Shown here: positions 42,591 through 52,039 of the stretch, piece by piece | Numbering within the stretch: position 1 is the stretch's first letter | Layout: the number at the start of each line of letters is the position of its first letter | DNA from: an uncultured Sphingobacteriales bacterium | GTDB taxonomy: Bacteria; Bacteroidota; Bacteroidia; Chitinophagales; Chitinophagaceae | Reading direction: 5' to 3' | Assembly (NCBI GenBank): GCA_937871285.1 | Contig: CALMQS010000096.1 | Coordinates: 62,001 to 126,000, forward strand | DNA: 64,000 bases | Notes under the pieces: model-generated | Database searches by the model: none | What the model was told of the DNA's origin: nothing | The model's input: only the letters and a program-made list of their open reading frames with translations | Program-made: the position numbers and the translations under genes

Positions 42591-44264
42591 TTAATAATTC
42601 GGGTTCTGCTCTAATGCCTTATTGGTTTCCAATTCCGATTGGGGAATGGGCCACACATTATCCCTGTCTTTTTTAAAGGTTCTGGTTTCTATTACACGCA
42701 TCAGGTTCGCATTCGTTACATTTTCATAATGAGGAAGCCCATTGTCATCTACTCTTGGCGCATTGGAAAGTAAACGATCGCGTATCCTTCCAAGCAAAGG
42801 GCCATTCATCACAGTTTCTGCTATTTCCCAGCGGCGGATGTCAAACCATCGCACTCCTTCACCTGCCAGTTCAGACCTTCTTTCCCTGCGAACAATAAAA
42901 CGCATTTCGGCCTGTGTTTTACCGGCTGTAATGGGTGGCATATTAACGGAAGGTCTTTGGCGAATCAGGTTGATGGCATCGTACACCGATTGATCAATCT
43001 GGTTTAATTCCACTTTGGCCTCAGCATAATTCAGTAATATTTCTGCATAGCGGAATACAATCACGTTGATGTCGGGTTGATCAATGTTGTTCAAATCTTC
43101 GGGTGAAGCATATTTGCGCCATAGGTAACCGGTAAAAGTGGCAAGGGGATTTATAGCATCTGCATTCGCCACACGTTGGGGCACCGATCCGTTATAATCC
43201 CATGTTAACAAACTGTCTGGGTGCGTTTCAAATACGTAGCCGATGAACCTGGTTTGCGGCAGCACTATCGAAAAGTTTAAACGGGGATCCCTGTTGTCCC
43301 ATGGCTTGGTGGGATCATACAACGGCGACTTGTCGATCGTTAATCCATCCGTACATTCATAAGAATCTACCACCACCTGGGCCGGAACTTTACTGGAGAA
43401 GCCGTTAGCTGTCCTGGAATAAAAGCGCCGTGAAATACCATGAGTACCCATGCTCCTCAGGTACTGAATAGCGAATATGATTTCAGGGGAGGTCATACCT
43501 GAATAAGTAAACACTTCGCCATAATTGCCGTGCAACTCGTTTGAACCAAGTTGCATCAGGTCGCTGGCTGCTTTTGCAGCAGCATCCCATTTTTTATTAA
43601 ACAGCGCTGCCCTTGATTTAAGTGCCAAAGAGGCGCCTCTTGTGACCCTGCCCATTTGACCGGCAACAACTGGAAGTGCAGAAGCAATCGCATCCATTTC
43701 AGAAATAATAAAATTCACTACTTCTTCTTTGGTATTACGGGCCACTTGTGATTCAGCCAGCGAAACCGTCTTGGTTAATAATGGAACGCCACCAAACACT
43801 TCATTTAAATAGAAATAATAGTAGGCACGGAGAAAACGTACCTCACCCAACACCCTGTTAAGTTTATCCGCTGCCACCACGCCATTTAACCGATCGGCAT
43901 TAGACAGAATAAAATTGCAACGGCTAACACCCACATATAAAGCATCCCAGACCGTTTTGGCATACCCATTATCAGAGGTGGCTATTCCCTTTCCGATAAT
44001 TTGCAACTGGTTGGGGTTTCTTTCCCAGCCATTATCTGAAACATATTCCAGCGTTAAGATAAAAGGCACCGCATCTTCTCCTATAAATTGCAATGGTTGG
44101 TAACTACCGGTAACGGCCATGTCCAACTCTGCTTCATTGGATAAAAATGTTGCCGTAGAGGGGCTATCGAGTGGAAAACGCTCCAAATATTTCTTGCTGC
44201 ATGAACTTGCTGTTATTACACCAAGGAAAATAATTATAAATTTTACCTGTTTCATCGTCTTCAT
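42591..44264 (-). CDS. SusD/RagB family nutrient-binding outer-membrane lipoprotein
   Basis: A 557-residue lipoprotein with lipobox TASSC at about residue 22. It has the SusD helical-repeat core: LGEVRFLRAYYYFYLNEVF, GVPLLTKTVSLAESQVARNT and LNYAEAKVELNQ, and the C-terminal ERRSELAGEGVRWFDIRRW that is typical of the family. It caps the SusC barrel and helps bind an oligosaccharide or other nutrient. It begins 11 bp after the susC stop. No substrate is predicted, because no hydrolase lies nearby. Confidence 0.95.
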   Translation of the reverse strand: MKTMKQVKFIIIFLGVITASSCSKKYLERFPLDSPSTATFLSNEAELDMAVTGSYQPLQFIGEDAVPFILTLEYVSDNGWERNPNQLQIIGKGIATSDNGYAKTVWDALYVGVSRCNFILSNADRLNGVVAADKLNRVLGEVRFLRAYYYFYLNEVFGGVPLLTKTVSLAESQVARNTKEEVVNFIISEMDAIASALPVVAGQMGRVTRGASLALKSRAALFNKKWDAAAKAASDLMQLGSNELHGNYGEVFTYSGMTSPEIIFAIQYLRSMGTHGISRRFYSRTANGFSSKVPAQVVVDSYECTDGLTIDKSPLYDPTKPWDNRDPRLNFSIVLPQTRFIGYVFETHPDSLLTWDYNGSVPQRVANADAINPLATFTGYLWRKYASPEDLNNIDQPDINVIVFRYAEILLNYAEAKVELNQIDQSVYDAINLIRQRPSVNMPPITAGKTQAEMRFIVRRERRSELAGEGVRWFDIRRWEIAETVMNGPLLGRIRDRLLSNAPRVDDNGLPHYENVTNANLMRVIETRTFKKDRDNVWPIPQSELETNKALEQNPNY

Positions 44265-44275
44265 GTTTTGATGGG

Positions 44276-47200
44276 TTAGAAATTAATATTTAAACCTGCG
44301 GTAATCACTTTCATTTGCGGATACCAGCCAGCGGATCCATATTCAGTTGTTACAGGCGCTTCTACATCATAACCATCCCAGTATTTATCAAAGGTGATGA
44401 GGTTTTGCGCGCTAACAAACAGGCGCACTTGCTGTATTTTCTTAAACCCAACGTTTTTGAAAGAATAACCCAGCTGAATGTTTTTCACCCGCATATAGGC
44501 CGCATTTTTAACCCAGAAAGATGAGTTTTGGATGTTATTAATTTCACTGTAGGCCAGGCGTGGAAACGCAGCATCCTTGTGTGTGGGAGTCCAGCGGTCT
44601 TTGTGGATCTCAAGCGCGGTACCACCTTGCCAGAAAGGCATGATTCCACGGCCACCCATATAACCATCAGCTTTGCCTACCCCTTGTAAGAACAATGAAA
44701 AGTCGAATCCTTTATACCCCAGATCAACATGGGCGCTGTAGCTATAGCGGGGAATAGTGGAACCAATTGTTTTTTGATCGGAACTGTTGATGACCTTGTC
44801 ACCATTTAAATCTTTGTATTTAATATCGCCGGCAGCAACTTTTCCAAATTGAGTAGCGTTCTCTGATACATCGGAAGCATCTGTAAAATAGCCAATTGCT
44901 TCGTAACCATAAATAGCTCCAATAGGACTCCCTTCAAAATTCACCAGAAGCCCGGTAGTTCTGCTACCCCTCATATCTAATATTTTATTTTTAACATCAG
45001 ACAATGCCAGGGTAACACCGTAAGTAAACGCACCCGCGCGGTTGCGATAATTTACAGATACATCCCATCCCCTGTTTTCCACTACGCCTGCATTTTGATA
45101 AGGAGCAGATAGGCCCAGCATACCAGGGATAGGCAATTGCAATAAGATACCTGTTGTTTTGCGGTAATAATAATCTGCTGTGATCGTTAATTTAGACCAG
45201 AGATTAAGATCTAAACCGATATTACTAACAGTTGAAGTTTCCCATTGAATATCTTTGTTGGCCATATTGCTAATTGCAGCGCCACCAAAAACTGTCTTGT
45301 CAAAAGGATAATTGCTGCTACCAACGCTTACTGACGATACATATGGATACAAGCCTATGTTCTGGTTGCCCAATTGGCCCCAGGAACCACGTAATTTCAA
45401 GTCTTTTATCGCAGAAGACGGGTTATCCATAAACGCTTCTTTACTTATTCTCCAACCCGCAGACACGGAGGGAAAGAAGGCATATTTATTTCCGGCAGCA
45501 AACCTCGATGAGCCATCATAACGGGCGTTTGCTTCAAACAGGTATTTTTCTTTGTAGTTATAATTCAGGCGACCAAAAGCCGAACGCAGAGCCCATGACG
45601 TTGCTGAACCTGCGTTAGACTGGTTTAACTGGTTTCCTGAATTGATCACCTGGTAATCCGGGAAGGTAAACACCTGGCGGTAGGCTGAAATATAACTATC
45701 CGACTGGTCTTCCTGTTGCACACCGGCAAGTACCGTTAGCCTGTGATTTGGTGCCACTTCTTTATCAAAGTTGACGGTAGCACGCAGGTTATTGTACCAG
45801 CTACGTGAAAATTGTTCGCTTAATGAATTGATACCCGGTATGGCCAGGCCTTTAGAAAAATCCGATTTGTACATCTGAATAATATGGGAAAAGATTTTCA
45901 CACGTGGATCACTATAACGGGGAGCATAGTTTACCTCGGCCCAAAAAAAGTTTGCCGGTTTGTATTTTACACTAAGGTTTAAAAGTGCCATAAGGTTTTG
46001 CTCATGATACAACCCTCCAATTGCTGCACGTGCCAACGGGTTTTCACCATTATTACCTTCACCATACAAACCATTGGATAAGATCGCCTGGTTGGTGGCA
46101 TTGTTCGAACGCAGGAACTGGAATATATAGGGGGCGCCTGAAGGAGGTTGTTTGATATCTGTACGACGCAATGAAAGATCTAATGTTCCACTAAACTGTC
46201 TGTTTAATTGTATATCCGTGTTGAAGCGTACGTTATATCTTTTAAAATTAACATTCGGCATAATTCCGTCCTGGTCGAGGTAACTAAATGAACCCATCAT
46301 TTTCACTCTTTCACCACCTGCATTGATGCCTATATAATGACTTTGCATCATCGCATTTTTCTTCAAGGTAAGATCCTGCCAGTCTGTATCAGGATATTTA
46401 TCGGGATTGCCGGCAGCGTTTGCTTTGTAATCAGCTACCACCTGTGGTGAAAAAATAGGCGAGTTGCCTACATTAACGCTAGCCTCGTTTGTAAGCTCCA
46501 TGTGATCAAGCGCGTTAACAACATCCGGCAGACTGGTAGGTGATTGAATTCCTACATAGGAATTATAGTTTACAGCAACCCCTCTTTTATTGCCTCGTTT
46601 GGTAGTGATCAGAATCACGCCATTTGCGGCCCTTGCGCCATATATGGCTGCTGAAGAGGCATCCTTTAATACAGTAATACTTTCAATATCGTTAGGTTCA
46701 ATATTGTTGATATCAGATTCTACACCATCCAATATTATCAAAGGGTTAGGGTCACCAAGGGTACCGATGCCCCTGATGCGTATGACGCCGCCATCAAAAC
46801 CCGGTTGGCCGGTACGCTGCATAATTGTAAGTCCGGGCACAATACCTTGTAAGGCTGTTGATGTTTGTCCGACCGGTTTATTAGCCAATTCCACACCTGC
46901 CACTGTTGAAATGGAACCGGTAAGATTTACTTTCTTCTGGTTGCCGTAACCTACTACCACTACCTCCTCTAAACTGCCGGGGGCCGGCTGCATATCCACC
47001 AGCATGGAGATGGTTTGGCCATTTACGATTTTATACCCGGTAAGTGTTTGGGAGGTATATCCCACCGAAGAAACTTCAACGGTCAGATTGCCTGCCGGAA
47101 GTTGATCAAACTTAAACTTTCCTAAAGTGTCGGAGGTAGTTTGATGTGAAATTTTGTCGCTGGCTAAAGCGTTTATTGTTACGAAAGGGAGGGGCGTGCC

Positions 47201-47317
47201 CGAAGCGTTCCGGACCAATCCGGTAACAGAAGGTACCCTTTCCTGTGCCGCCAGGTTAATGCTACAGCATATGCACATAAAGAAGTAAAAAAGAGGCCTT
47301 TTCAAGTTTTTACTCAT
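44276..47317 (-). CDS. SusC/RagA family TonB-linked outer-membrane protein
   Basis: A 1013-residue TonB-dependent transporter. The signal peptide is LFYFFMCICCSINLAAQ, which fixes the start at 47317; the upstream frame to 47386 adds an unlikely extension. Residues about 27-110 are a CarboxypepD_reg domain (VTGLVRNASGTPLPFVTINA). The TonB box and plug follow (LEEVVVVGYGNQKKVNLTG, GIRGIGTLGDPNPLIILDGV). A 22-strand barrel fills the rest, ending KVITAGLNINF. No STN signalling domain is seen before the plug, although a sigma and a FecR gene precede it. Confidence 0.95.
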   Translation of the reverse strand: MSKNLKRPLFYFFMCICCSINLAAQERVPSVTGLVRNASGTPLPFVTINALASDKISHQTTSDTLGKFKFDQLPAGNLTVEVSSVGYTSQTLTGYKIVNGQTISMLVDMQPAPGSLEEVVVVGYGNQKKVNLTGSISTVAGVELANKPVGQTSTALQGIVPGLTIMQRTGQPGFDGGVIRIRGIGTLGDPNPLIILDGVESDINNIEPNDIESITVLKDASSAAIYGARAANGVILITTKRGNKRGVAVNYNSYVGIQSPTSLPDVVNALDHMELTNEASVNVGNSPIFSPQVVADYKANAAGNPDKYPDTDWQDLTLKKNAMMQSHYIGINAGGERVKMMGSFSYLDQDGIMPNVNFKRYNVRFNTDIQLNRQFSGTLDLSLRRTDIKQPPSGAPYIFQFLRSNNATNQAILSNGLYGEGNNGENPLARAAIGGLYHEQNLMALLNLSVKYKPANFFWAEVNYAPRYSDPRVKIFSHIIQMYKSDFSKGLAIPGINSLSEQFSRSWYNNLRATVNFDKEVAPNHRLTVLAGVQQEDQSDSYISAYRQVFTFPDYQVINSGNQLNQSNAGSATSWALRSAFGRLNYNYKEKYLFEANARYDGSSRFAAGNKYAFFPSVSAGWRISKEAFMDNPSSAIKDLKLRGSWGQLGNQNIGLYPYVSSVSVGSSNYPFDKTVFGGAAISNMANKDIQWETSTVSNIGLDLNLWSKLTITADYYYRKTTGILLQLPIPGMLGLSAPYQNAGVVENRGWDVSVNYRNRAGAFTYGVTLALSDVKNKILDMRGSRTTGLLVNFEGSPIGAIYGYEAIGYFTDASDVSENATQFGKVAAGDIKYKDLNGDKVINSSDQKTIGSTIPRYSYSAHVDLGYKGFDFSLFLQGVGKADGYMGGRGIMPFWQGGTALEIHKDRWTPTHKDAAFPRLAYSEINNIQNSSFWVKNAAYMRVKNIQLGYSFKNVGFKKIQQVRLFVSAQNLITFDKYWDGYDVEAPVTTEYGSAGWYPQMKVITAGLNINF

Positions 47318-47520
47318 AAGTTTTGAGTTGGTTAAATTAAAATAAATGAAATATATTGTTGCCATTATGTTATACGAAAGCAGCAATCGTTATTCCCTAA
47401 CGCATTCTAATTTTATTTTAACCCTTTTAGTGCAGGAGAATTCGAAAAAAACTTTTTCAAGGTGCAGGCATTATCTACGAGTTTTACACCCGGGATTTTA
47501 AGCATCTAATTAAGTACAGC
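47318..47520 (-). other. spacer between fecR and susC
   Basis: The 200-bp interval has no gene. On the minus strand TTAAAATAAAATTAG and GCGTTAGGGAATAACG occur before susC. This spacer would hold the promoter used by the ECF sigma factor, but I cannot assign its boxes. Confidence 0.3.
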
Positions 47521-48621
47521 TTATTTGGATGGAATTTGAATGATAAAAACATTATTAGCCGTATCCTGCTTCAATTGCAGTTCGTTCATAATGGCAATGT
47601 TTTGCAATATTTGATGAATGTTCTCATTTTTTCGTACACTGCCTACAAAGCGAATACGTGAAATGTATTTGGTAGGATATATTATTTTCACTTTATAAAC
47701 AACAGACATATAGTCCAGAACCTTGGGGAGCATTTCCCCATTAAATTGTATGCTTGACTCTGTTTCGATACGACGGTCAGAAAGGCTCTCTACATTTTTT
47801 GGCAAGGATGCTGTTTTCCGATTACCTGAAGCCGTTGAAGGTGCTTTATCTTCATTATTAGCAATCGTGCTATATTTAGTGAACATATTCTTAGGACGAT
47901 CAAAACTTATGACGTCGCCGGCGACAAGATAATATTGTTCATTCCTATTATTCTCTTCCTTACCAGATCGGCGCACCAATATTTTACCTTCCATTAACTC
48001 TACCAGCACTTTCCCCGACTTACTATTGCTTACTCTAAATTTTGTACCCAATGCAGTAGTAGCCACTTCTTTGCAAAAAACGGTGAAAGGCCGTTTCGGA
48101 TTTTTAAAAATTTTAAATATAGCAGTTCCCTCCAATTGTATAGTGCGTCTGCCAGGTTCAAAGTTTCTCAGATAACTTATTTTGCTGCCTGCAGATAATT
48201 CAACAACAGAACTATCTGACAATACTATTTTTTCTGCAACCGGGGAAGCATTGAACCGAACGATTAAACCGGGAGATTCGGTGAATTTTCGGGCAGAAAT
48301 TTGTGGTTGCTTGTTTGGAAAATACACTTTAATCATCCAAAAGGATAAAAACAATATGATGACAGAGGCTGCGGCATAACCCATCCTCTTATAAAAAACA
48401 ATCCTTTTAGCATTAGCTGTTTTGTATTTCCTGTTCAAAAGTTCAGCTTCATGTTCCCTCCCTTTTTCATTACTATCAATAAAAGCATTCCATTCTTCTT
48501 CAGAAAAATATTGCGTATATTCAGACGGGCTATCTATCAAAGATTCATAAATGCTTTTTTTTTCTTCCGGGGAAGAATTTTTATCAAAATATTTTTTTAT
48601 TAATTTTTCAATCACGTTCAA
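47521..48621 (-). CDS. FecR family anti-sigma factor with DUF4974 domain
   Basis: A 366-residue inner-membrane regulator. The cytoplasmic N-terminus (about 1-72, EKLIKKYFDKNSSPEEKKS) should bind the sigma factor; one membrane span follows (MGYAAASVIILFLSFWMIKV). The periplasmic FecR domain has VLSDSSVVELSAGSKISY and ALGTKFRVSN. A C-terminal DUF4974 domain (VLDYMSVVYKVKIIYP) is STN-like. It lies 36 bp after the sigma gene and precedes susC, the usual order for control of a SusCD system. Confidence 0.93.
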   Translation of the reverse strand: MNVIEKLIKKYFDKNSSPEEKKSIYESLIDSPSEYTQYFSEEEWNAFIDSNEKGREHEAELLNRKYKTANAKRIVFYKRMGYAAASVIILFLSFWMIKVYFPNKQPQISARKFTESPGLIVRFNASPVAEKIVLSDSSVVELSAGSKISYLRNFEPGRRTIQLEGTAIFKIFKNPKRPFTVFCKEVATTALGTKFRVSNSKSGKVLVELMEGKILVRRSGKEENNRNEQYYLVAGDVISFDRPKNMFTKYSTIANNEDKAPSTASGNRKTASLPKNVESLSDRRIETESSIQFNGEMLPKVLDYMSVVYKVKIIYPTKYISRIRFVGSVRKNENIHQILQNIAIMNELQLKQDTANNVFIIQIPSK

Positions 48622-48657
48622 ACCGATTAAGTATTATAATATAATGGTGGTCAGCAC

Positions 48658-49188
48658 TTAGCGAAGTGATTTAAACCTCGCTCTTGCTTTTGGTAAAGCA
48701 AGTTCCATATGCTTGTTAACTGTTTTTAAAGAGATAGACAGTAAGGAAGAAATTTCCTTATAACTCAACCGTTGTTCTATTCTTAAACTGAAAACTTTTT
48801 TGCGCATGGGTGGCATTTTTTCTGTTATAATTTGCAATATTATATTAACATCGTAGGTTTCCATGGGAAGATTACCAGTGACCTCTTCTAACCCGCTTTT
48901 ACCGAAGCCTTCTAATTTTAACCTTTCACTTTCTGTTTTGCGCAACACATCAATAAGCGTTGTTTTAGCTATGCGAAATATTTGCGTGGAAAGCTGCCAC
49001 TCTTCACTTAAACTTTCACGGTACTCCCATAATTTAATGAAAGTTAACTGTGTTACCTCATTGGCATAATATGCAGAGCCTGTTTTCGTATAAATAAAAT
49101 TATGCAGTCTCGATTGGTAGAAAGAAAATGCAAATTTAAAAGCATCATAAGAGCCCTGTTTTATGTCGTTGACAAGCAGCTGTTCCAT
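48658..49188 (-). CDS. ECF RNA polymerase sigma factor (sigma-70 family)
   Basis: A 176-residue sigma factor with region 2 at about residues 10-80 (FAFSFYQSRLHNFIYTKTG, TFIKLWEYRESL) and region 4 near the end (VFSLRIEQRLSYKEISSLLS and the recognition helix LKTVNKHMELALPKAR). It is expected to be held by the adjacent FecR protein and to activate its own operon and susCD when substrate binds. No promoter with a clear -7 box was found upstream. Confidence 0.93.
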   Translation of the reverse strand: MEQLLVNDIKQGSYDAFKFAFSFYQSRLHNFIYTKTGSAYYANEVTQLTFIKLWEYRESLSEEWQLSTQIFRIAKTTLIDVLRKTESERLKLEGFGKSGLEEVTGNLPMETYDVNIILQIITEKMPPMRKKVFSLRIEQRLSYKEISSLLSISLKTVNKHMELALPKARARFKSLR

Positions 49189-49575
49189 TTAAATAAAGAA
49201 TTTGAACTAAAGATATTCTTAGTTTAATCAAAAACCTAATTTTAAAATTCACTGCTCGGATGGCATTATTGATACCGGAAGCGATGAATATTTTTGTTAC
49301 TTTCCCTTGAGAAGGGCGCTTTTTGTGATCTTCCGCAAATAATTGAAATCATGCAAATGGATGTTGAAAAGGTATTCACCATCCCTGACGCGGAGCCTGA
49401 AATCCATGCTATATTAACCCTTTTATGCGCTTTGATGATCGGGTCACTGGATCAGCCAGAGGGATAGCTTGACGCTTCAAAAAATGGGATTGTGCTTTTC
49501 CCCGAACTGGCGCAGCTTTGGAGGCATTGCTTTGTGTTTAGACAGACCTGTGCCTTACTGTTACCAAATTCCTCA
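49189..49575. other. intergenic stretch without an intact gene
   Basis: About 390 bp with no supported gene. On the plus strand a frame from about 49350 reads VEKVFTIPDAEPEIHAILTL and is stopped by TAG near 49466, after which it continues in frame as LDASKNGIVLFPELAQLW. This may be a decayed gene but has no known match in my reading. On the minus strand nothing continues the ORF6N protein. Confidence 0.3.
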
Positions 49576-49935
49576 TCAATATACACTCGCTATTTCCAAT
49601 TGGTTTATCAAAACCGGTATTTCACTATTTAAAATACTGGATAACATGGCAACGCCTTGTTCTGTAAAAGCCATCGGCATATATCTTACACCACCCCAAC
49701 TTGAGGTGCCAATTTGGCTCCTCAAGTTTTCAAATTCCTTTCTGGTAAGCGCAAACATAAAGTCTTTGAGGAACCTGTCTATATTTCTCTTTACCTGCCT
49801 TTTCATTTGTTTTGTTTCTACGCCATACATTGCCGATAGATCCTTATCCAGCATTACTTTTTCACCACGTATTGCATACATCTTATTCAATACTTTTTGT
49901 TCTGCCACCAAAAGCTGCAACTCTTTTTTTGCCAT
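49576..49935 (-). CDS. ORF6N-domain DNA-binding protein, C-terminally truncated
   Basis: The 119 residues from ATG 49935 match the ORF6N domain: KMYAIRGEKVMLDKDLSAMYGVETKQMK, VKRNIDRFLKDFMFAL and NLRSQIGTSSWGGVRYMPMA, then FTEQGVAMLSSILNSE (segments given in parts). Family members usually continue with a conserved VNIQIMR region and a longer C-terminus; here sequence diverges at PVLIN and stops after QLEIASVY. A start at 49977 would add 14 residues. The gene is probably a fragment of a mobile-element or phage-like regulator that may not function. Confidence 0.7.
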   Translation of the reverse strand: MAKKELQLLVAEQKVLNKMYAIRGEKVMLDKDLSAMYGVETKQMKRQVKRNIDRFLKDFMFALTRKEFENLRSQIGTSSWGGVRYMPMAFTEQGVAMLSSILNSEIPVLINQLEIASVY

Positions 49936-49999
49936 AGCCGTTGTTTTTATGTTTATAAATAGGTAGACGGTTTTCAAATACCGCAGACTTTGATGCGTA

Positions 50000-52039
50000 T
50001 TAAAACGTTGCCGACAACAGTACTCTTATCTCCGATTTTTTGTTTCCCTTTATTTCATCCTGACCGCTGCCGATAGCGTGTTTTCCGCTATAAATGACCT
50101 GCCCCCATTTGATCCACATATTCATACAGGTACTGAGCTTATACCTGGCGTTAATGTAATAGCGTGTTCCCTTATCGTAAAATACAGGAACTGCATAATA
50201 ATACAGCACGTCATTTTCATACGCATACAGCCTGGAGTTGTAACTGTCACTTTCAAAATATTGCAGGCGTGCATTTATACGCAGGCGGCTTTGCGGAGGA
50301 TTGTAAAAAACATCAAAAAAAGCCAGGAAACCTTTCTCCTCATTTGCTTTTTCCGGCTTATACCACAACAGCTCAAACCGGTGTCTTACTGAAAAAGTTT
50401 TACTAAGCCGGTGGCTGACCTGCGTGCGCCATGAACGGTTGAAAAATGGAACTACTTCATTCATAACATTAGCTTCCGTTTTTTGATTAATGGATTTCCG
50501 GCGGCTCCTGTACCGGCTATACATATCCGTTAGTTTTGAAGGCTGGTAACTGATCTGAATAAAATAGTCTTTGCCATAGGAAGGGGCATCCGTGCGGTAT
50601 TTTAGCCAGGGGAAATGAAAAACATCGGCATACAAATCTACATTACACGCCGGCGCCGGCTTCAGGGAAAGCCCTGCAAATAACCCCTGCTCATTAGAAA
50701 CCGTGTTACTGGCTGTAAATGCATTACCGTAAAAGGCCTGGTAAGCCTTTGCAATGCTGCGGTTCAGCAGGGAGATGCTGGCTTTAGGGTGAACGCTTAC
50801 CAATACCCCGTTGATGGATGCTATATTTACATTGTTGTCAATAGCTGTTTCTCCGAAAGTATGCATGTTTTTAAAAGTGAAACCATAATCTATACTATAA
50901 TTACTATGGTGCTTTCCCGTTAGGGCATAGAGGTTATAAGGCGCTGCTTCTTTTTGAATGGGCCGGTTAAAATGATATTGTATCATATTCAACCCGGCAT
51001 ACCAATTGCTTTTTTTAAACTTCAGGGTTGCTCCATATGCCAGTTGGTGTAAAGTGCCGTAGTCTGATCTTTCACTTTGTGTTCTGTGGTATCCCGAAGT
51101 ATGAATAGACGATACAAAGTCTTCCTCTTCTGCCGGGCCTTTATTTAGTTTGGCGTCTAACTTCCTCAGAGAAAGAAAGGCTGCTCCCTGCCATTTATTT
51201 TTTTCAACCTGAACTGCAGCGCCCCGGTGAAAATAAAATGCGCCTGAAGAATTATATGGCCGCAATACAGCAGATTGCCTTTTAATATGCATTACGGCGC
51301 CCCCTTTTCCAAAAGCGAGTCCCTGCCAGTGAATGAGCCCCTGTCCCATATTAATAGTATAATCGCCCAATGCAACTGCTTTAACTATACCCATATTTCC
51401 CGCAAAAAAGTGAAAAGAATAAAAATCAAAACCTGCGGTCTTATCAAACAAAGGTTCCCCGGCATCTTTCGAAAGTGTTAACCCGTACTGCATAAGATTT
51501 TTATACTGGTATTTATAGCGAAGCATCAATCTCGAAGGATCACCTGCATAAGCACTGCCCGAGCTGTCTTTTTGCAGGTATCCTTTTGCTTTTTCTATAG
51601 CGCGTGAATAACGCAGCGCTATAGAATGGTTGCCGCCATTAAGCTGTTTTAATAGTTTGTCTTTTGTTAAGGCAGGCACTGTAAGCGCAATATAAGGCAG
51701 CAGTTTTTGAATAAGTGGTACATCCCAGCCGGGCACCGATTGCAATTCATAGATGCTAACCAGGTTACCTAATAACCTCCTGTAATTCATGAACTGGTTC
51801 ACCTGCAGAGCAGATAATAATTGTAGTTCCGAAAGCTCGGCTGCATTAGCGGTGTTAAGGTTGAGCCGGTTCTTTTTCAGGTATTCTAATTGCTGCCACC
51901 AGCTATCATCCGTAGTTTCCCCATCTTCTGCCGCTTCTGTTATGGCTTCTAATTGCTGTTCCGCTTCAAAAGACGGCTGCTCCTGGCATTGTGCATACAG
52001 GGGAAACAACAGGCACAATATGAGGCTGCACCGGTTCAT
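50000..52039 (-). CDS. helix-hairpin-helix domain outer-membrane barrel protein
   Basis: A 679-residue exported protein. A signal peptide (SLILCLLFPLYAQC) is followed by an acidic linker and, at about residues 52-118, paired helix-hairpin-helix motifs (RLNLNTANAAELSELQLLS, LGNLVSIYELQSVPGWD) like ComEA. The remaining 550 residues are rich in alternating strands with aromatic ends (YYINARYKLSTCMNMWIKW, ending RVLLSATF), suggesting an outer-membrane barrel. HhH usually binds DNA. It overlaps the upstream gene by 4 bp, so the two are coupled. Confidence 0.85.
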   Translation of the reverse strand: MNRCSLILCLLFPLYAQCQEQPSFEAEQQLEAITEAAEDGETTDDSWWQQLEYLKKNRLNLNTANAAELSELQLLSALQVNQFMNYRRLLGNLVSIYELQSVPGWDVPLIQKLLPYIALTVPALTKDKLLKQLNGGNHSIALRYSRAIEKAKGYLQKDSSGSAYAGDPSRLMLRYKYQYKNLMQYGLTLSKDAGEPLFDKTAGFDFYSFHFFAGNMGIVKAVALGDYTINMGQGLIHWQGLAFGKGGAVMHIKRQSAVLRPYNSSGAFYFHRGAAVQVEKNKWQGAAFLSLRKLDAKLNKGPAEEEDFVSSIHTSGYHRTQSERSDYGTLHQLAYGATLKFKKSNWYAGLNMIQYHFNRPIQKEAAPYNLYALTGKHHSNYSIDYGFTFKNMHTFGETAIDNNVNIASINGVLVSVHPKASISLLNRSIAKAYQAFYGNAFTASNTVSNEQGLFAGLSLKPAPACNVDLYADVFHFPWLKYRTDAPSYGKDYFIQISYQPSKLTDMYSRYRSRRKSINQKTEANVMNEVVPFFNRSWRTQVSHRLSKTFSVRHRFELLWYKPEKANEEKGFLAFFDVFYNPPQSRLRINARLQYFESDSYNSRLYAYENDVLYYYAVPVFYDKGTRYYINARYKLSTCMNMWIKWGQVIYSGKHAIGSGQDEIKGNKKSEIRVLLSATF

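Noticed and set aside
49469..49966. A 165-residue plus-strand frame
   Set aside because: Mostly antisense to the clear ORF6N domain; composition is not protein-like.
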